Shown here piece after piece: positions 59,744 to 64,000 of a DNA stretch of 64,000 nt. Positions within the stretch are counted from its first letter, which is position 1; every line of letters starts with the position of its first letter. This DNA comes from Pseudopyrenochaeta lycopersici (lineage: Eukaryota > Ascomycota > Dothideomycetes > Pleosporales > Pseudopyrenochaetaceae), in contig NHZP01000023.1 in the NCBI GenBank assembly GCA_003313425.1, forward strand, positions 434,001 through 498,000. Direction: 5' to 3'. Position numbers and translations under genes: made by a program. The notes under the pieces are model-generated. The model worked only from the letters and a program-made list of their open reading frames with translations. It was not told where the DNA came from and searched no databases.

Positions 59744-62445
59744 ATGGCCGAGGCCGAGCGTGCTGGCGGTGTACAGGGGGATCTAGAGAGAGAATTGACG
59801 TGCTCGGTAAGTTGAGGTTCAAGGTTGGCTGGGCACAAGACAGTGGAAGAGAACAAGGAGTTGTTGTTGAGTGCTCACTCGGCCATGCACAGATCTGTAC
59901 CGACGTCCTGTTTCAGCCGCTCACACTGCTCGACTGTCTGCACACCTTCTGCGGCGCCTGTTTGAAGGAGTGGTTCGCCTTCCAGGCGTCGACGGCGGCC
60001 TCGATCCACCCGTACACGTGCCCGTCGTGTCGAGCGTCGGTGCGGACGACGCAGCCCAATGCAACGGTGACGACGCTCCTCGAGATATTCCTCAAGGCCA
60101 ACCCGGAGAGAGGCAAGAGCGCAGACGAGAAGCAGGCGGACCGCGACAAGTTCACGCCCGGCGACAATGTGCTGCCCAAGCTGCGGCGCAGGGATGAGCG
60201 CGACGAGGCGGAGCGCAGGATGCTCGAGGAGATGCAGCAGCTGAGTCTGCGCGAGGCAGGCATAGCGAGCGGGCAGAGTGCCAGCCTTGAACTGCCGCGA
60301 GAGCGCAGGAGGCGGGAGCGGAGCCGCGACGGGAGCAGAGAGTCGCGCACAAGTCGAGACGGAAGGCGGGCGAGGAGCCGCAATCCGCCAGGCGCCTCGC
60401 CGTCGCGCACCGCCATGCCGCCGCGGGCAGTCGAGCACCAGTCGAGCCTGCGGTCGCTGCTCAGCGCATCGGAGCTCGACTCGGACGAGATTGACGAGGA
60501 GCTGGTGCGCCAGGTGCTGGAGGAGCTGGTGGCCGAGGGCGTAGACCTGAGCCAGATTGGCGTCGCGCAGGAGGAGGAGATTACGGAGCGGATTGCGGAG
60601 GCTGTGCGCAGACGACAGGCAGAGCGACAGGCAGAGCGCCAACGAGAGCGGCGCGAGCGGCGCGACCGCATGGCCAGCGAGAGCCTCACAAGCCCGCCGC
60701 CGCCGTCGCTGCCGCCTGCAGCGCGCAGAGCCCATGGAAGAGCAGAAAGCGGCACGCCGACACCGCAGTCGGCCGCGGGCCCGCCCATCTCGCGGCCAGG
60801 CCTCATCGACGCAGCGAACCGCGGCAATCGCTCGCACCCGCGGTCATCGAGCCAGGGCAGCTCGCGGTCGAGCACAAGGGCAGGGCGGCGGGCAGCAGAC
60901 GACGCAGACGCGCCCGCCCCGCGACGCCGCCAGTCGGACAACCAGCAGCGGAGCAGGCTCGACGCGCGCCAGCAGTTCCGCAACAGCCTCCAGGCCAGCG
61001 CGTCGTCCAACCCAAGCTCACCTCGCACGCTGGGCTTCCCCATGGCCGCCAGCGACAGCCCGACCAGCACGGGCGACGCTGCTCCTCCCGCCCCGTCTGC
61101 ATCCACCCCGGCCAGCACGCCGTTGCAGCCGCCGCCGTCGTCGCGCCGCACCACAGACCCTGACGGCGCCGTGGCCTCGCACGACTCCCAGGCGAGGCAG
61201 ACGTATGCAGAGCCTCACCTGTCGTGCCAACGCTGTGCCCGGGATCACATCGAGTACGAGCTCCACTACAACTGCACACGATGCGATGGCGGCAACTACA
61301 ACATCTGCATGCGCTGCTATCGTAGCGGCAAAGGATGTAAGCACTGGTTCGGTTTTGGCTGGACCGCCTGGCCGCTGTACGAGCGACAAGCGCCCCCAGC
61401 CGGTTATCCGCCACACCATGAGCACCCACACATTCTCGCTGGAAACCGCTATCGCAGTCCATCGACACCGCTTGCCGAATCCACATCACCTCCACACCTG
61501 CTCATGACCGAGGATGATCCGGAACAACGGCGAGAGTCTGGCGTCTTCTGCGACATGTGCACAGCACATGCCAATGCCTGCTATTGGAAGTGCGACTATT
61601 GCAACGAAGGCGACTGGGGATTTTGCAACGACTGCGTCAATCAAGGACGCCACTGCACCCATCCTCTACTCCCCGTTGCAAAGAAGGCAATCGAAGAAGT
61701 CCCAGCTGCAGGACTCAATCCACCAGACCACCATGTGACATCAACAACACCGCCACTGACACCCAAGTCCGCGTCTCTTGTTAGAGGTCCAGCCCATCTC
61801 ACCATCGCGCACACCGTCTTCCGCCCTTTGACCTTCACCACGCTTTGCAATATCTGCAGATACCCTATTCCACCATCACATACCCGCTACCATTGTCTCA
61901 AATGCAATACCGGCGACTACGACATCTGCACCAGCTGCTATTACAAACTCAATGTCTCGGGTCGCATCAGCAAGGATGACGGCTCCAACGGCTGGCACAA
62001 ATGCCTCCAGGGTCATCGCATGGTCCTTGTTGGCTTCGAAGATCGTGACGGCGGCCAACGAAGGATTGTCGTCCGAGATCTCGTTGGTGGTCATGCTCTA
62101 AAGGAAGAAGAAGACCCCAGCGCTGGTGCTCGATCGCCAGTCAATGTACTTCCACGTCTGGCAGATGATAGTTGGAAGCGGTACGACCAAGAAGACAACT
62201 CGTATGACTTCCGCATATCTGCAACGACGGCGCCATTGTCTCAGCGGCACCCGCCTGATGGCGGCGTCGGATTAAGACTTATGGCCACTTGGCGATACTG
62301 GCCGGACGAAGGCGTTGAGGATGAATTGGCATTCCCAAGAGGGGCCGAGATTCGCGAGGCTGCCGCTATTAATCAAGACTGGTATTGGGGTGTGTACTGT
62401 AGAGCGAAGGGCTTGTTTCCTGCGAATCATGTAACGGCAGTATGA
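59744..62445 (+). CDS. RING, ZZ-zinc-finger and SH3 protein, probable E3 ubiquitin ligase
   Basis: Two exons, 59744-59806 and 59893-62445 (intron 86 bases), 871 residues. The short first exon gives MAEAERAGG and joins as ELTCSICTDVLFQPLTLLDC, restoring the first Cys pair of the RING (about residues 20-65; CLHTFCGACLKEWF, CPSCR). A long Arg/Glu/Ser-rich region follows. Three ZZ-type zinc fingers lie near residues 465-510 (CQRCARDHIEYELHYNCTRC), 570-615 (CDMCTAHANACYWKCDYC) and 670-710 (CNICRYPIPPSHTRYHCLKC). A C-terminal SH3-like domain (about 815-871, LMATWRYWPDEG...GLFPANHVTAV) completes it. The RING fits ubiquitin transfer and the ZZ and SH3 parts protein binding. Substrates are unknown. 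Confidence 0.85.
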
Positions 62446-63382
62446 GAAGGCAACTCCCGCTCTGAGATGGAGGAGCTTGGAAGCTGGTCCTCAAAATGAT
62501 GGGTGCCATTCTCGAGGGTGAAGGTATCCCAGCATCAAAGACGTCTGGATCATGATTGATGATGATGATGATGATAATGATGATGATAATGACCTACGAC
62601 TGACTTGGAGTCTAAAATGCGCATAAAGGGGCAAGGCTTAGTTAGATACCGTAGGAGAGATGGTCAGTCCCTCTCTCTTATCAGGTAAGATGACTTCGGC
62701 TATTCTCTCGTTGAATAGTCAACAAACCAGTGTTTACCATATCTACCATATTTCACTATCCTCGTGCACTGATCAGTGCTCCAGCGCAATACAAACCGTG
62801 TCTGGGCTTCAAGCCCTCCACGTTATACATTTGCCCGTGTGCACAGTGAGGGCGATTGCTTTATGCGGTAATACCACCCTAGCACAACGGGGCTAGGTAG
62901 CTCCGAGTCTGCAGTGGAGTTTTGTGATCGTACCATCTCAAAAGTCATGGGACCAACATGCTTTGTTTTTAGCCGAGGGTGAGCGAATACCGTAGTGCGA
63001 AAATGCAGTGCTGGAGAGCTTGCATGCGGGATGATGTGCTTTCTGTATACTGTGATACTCTATACCTACAAATATTCCGCTGGTTACTTCTCTAGGTCTG
63101 TATAATTGAAACAGCTTCCTGTGGCAGCGGAGAGTTCGGGGTAGTGCCGGCTGTATGCTTCCCCGCATCTTCCGCTTTGTTTGACAAGTAATTACACAGT
63201 CAAATACAGCCTGCATGACTGGCTCAACTACTCCGGAAAGCGCCCACAGTATTTGACAGTCTAACTGTTACAGGTTTTCTGTTATGCTCTAGCGTGAACC
63301 TGGTAGGTACGAATAAATTTGCATGTTAGTCCACCTACGTTCATACAGCAATCACCATCATCTCCCACTAGAGTACAGGATC
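62446..63382. other. Intergenic region
   Basis: About 940 bases. A GAT-rich microsatellite at 62557-62592 is the only structured element seen. Confidence 0.4.
62557..62592 (+). repeat. Imperfect (GAT)n microsatellite
   Basis: TGA/GAT trinucleotide run with two ATAATG interruptions, about 36 bases, in the 3' flank of the RING/ZZ gene. Confidence 0.8.
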
Positions 63383-64000
63383 ATGACGAGCATGGACGCG
63401 TTCAACAAGAAGACCTTTAGAACGTCACGAGGGTACACATATACTTACTACACCGCTGAAGGCGACAAGTCTTTGCCAACCCTATTCTTTCAACATGGCT
63501 GGCCGGATCATGCCGCTATGTGGAAAGATGTTGCAGGGCCTCTTCGCTCCACGAAACATCCCATCATCATACCTGATATGCTAGGTTACGATGGTACAGA
63601 CAAACCAACCGATCCCTCCGCCTACAGGTGGGATGTCATGACCAAGGATCTCATCGAGATCATTGATAATGAAAGCGTCGACAAGGCCATCTCCATCGGC
63701 CACGACTGGTGAGAATCATCAGCTATGAACTGCATAGATGGGGAAGACTGACTTTAAACCTGCATCTTTTAGGGGTTCCAGCTGCGCTTCTAGGCTATAT
63801 CACTATCATCCCCAAAGGATTGTGGGTTTAGTGAACTTAAATGTTGGCTATCTTCCTCCAGGTCGCGAACCGTTTGATTTGGACGCCACGAACAAGATGA
63901 TGGAGCAAGTCTTTGGATATCCGCTCTTCTCGTACTGGTATCTCTTCGCTGCGCCGGATGGACCTACCGTATTGAAAGAAAATGTTGAACGCCTCTTCAA
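63383..64000 (+). CDS. Epoxide hydrolase-type alpha/beta hydrolase, 5' part
   Basis: Partial gene cut by the window end. Exons 63383-63708 and 63773 onward, intron 64 bases. HGWPDHAAMWKD provides the oxyanion-hole HGxP motif. GHDWGSS spans the splice junction and carries the nucleophile Asp108, which is Asp in epoxide hydrolases and haloalkane dehalogenases and Ser in esterases. The cap region starts at FDLDATNKMM. The family converts epoxides to diols by way of an ester intermediate; soluble fungal enzymes of this type detoxify or modify aromatic and terpenoid epoxides. The remaining catalytic Asp and His lie beyond 64000, so a dehalogenase cannot be excluded. Confidence 0.85.

Noticed and set aside
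59913..61154. Open frame of 413 codons on the minus strand
   Set aside because: Antisense to the RING/ZZ gene; Arg/Ser/Leu-rich shadow of a biased coding region.

Overview
The window is nuclear DNA from a filamentous ascomycete (Pezizomycotina). A Dothideomycete, perhaps Pleosporales, fits best, but the class is an inference from gene content only. The evidence is short GT-AG introns (mostly 45-110 bases) on both strands, ascomycete housekeeping proteins (a fungal Pex26-like peroxin, a Sin1/Avo1 TORC2 subunit, NC2-alpha, tafazzin), secreted plant-cell-wall enzymes (a GH11 xylanase and an AA9-CBM1 polysaccharide monooxygenase) and a tRNA-Thr(AGT) with a small intron. I see no prokaryotic, viral or intact transposon genes.

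Layout. 1-1.8 kb: a decayed coding stretch with frameshifts and stops. 1.9-9.1 kb: a small RING-H2 protein, an unrecognised multi-pass membrane protein, a Phs1/HACD-type 3-hydroxyacyl-CoA dehydratase (four exons), and Pex26 divergent from a PARN-type deadenylase. 9.3-13.1 kb: an MFS transporter and a secreted SGNH esterase. 14.2-31 kb: dense core genes, namely NC2-alpha, tafazzin, NOSIP, Sin1, PRCC, a SET-domain protein, NSRP1 and NFKBIL1, followed by the GH11 xylanase. 31.4-44.5 kb: a Ubp12/USP15-type deubiquitinase, a coiled-coil protein with a retropepsin-like domain whose catalytic Asp is missing, an IAH1-like SGNH hydrolase whose first coding exon is only ATG, and a CLC chloride/proton exchanger.

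44.5-54 kb is a gene-poor, TpA-rich island with the tRNA and the AA9 monooxygenase, which has a good TATA box but GTG where its start ATG should be. 54-64 kb holds a Ste14-type isoprenylcysteine methyltransferase, a maltose-type O-acetyltransferase, a secreted Gln/Ala-rich repeat protein with a GC-AG intron, a RING/ZZ/SH3 protein and the 5' part of an epoxide hydrolase cut by the window edge.

Genes that may work together: four splicing-linked proteins (NOSIP, PRCC, NSRP1, NFKBIL1) lie within 11.5 kb, with NSRP1 and NFKBIL1 sharing a 175-base divergent promoter. The xylanase, monooxygenase and secreted esterase fit a plant-biomass lifestyle. I found no previously unknown multi-gene system. The most interesting single item is the retropepsin-like domain with an altered catalytic triad. 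All splice sites were chosen by eye from reading frame, GT/AG signals and family resemblance; none has been tested against RNA.
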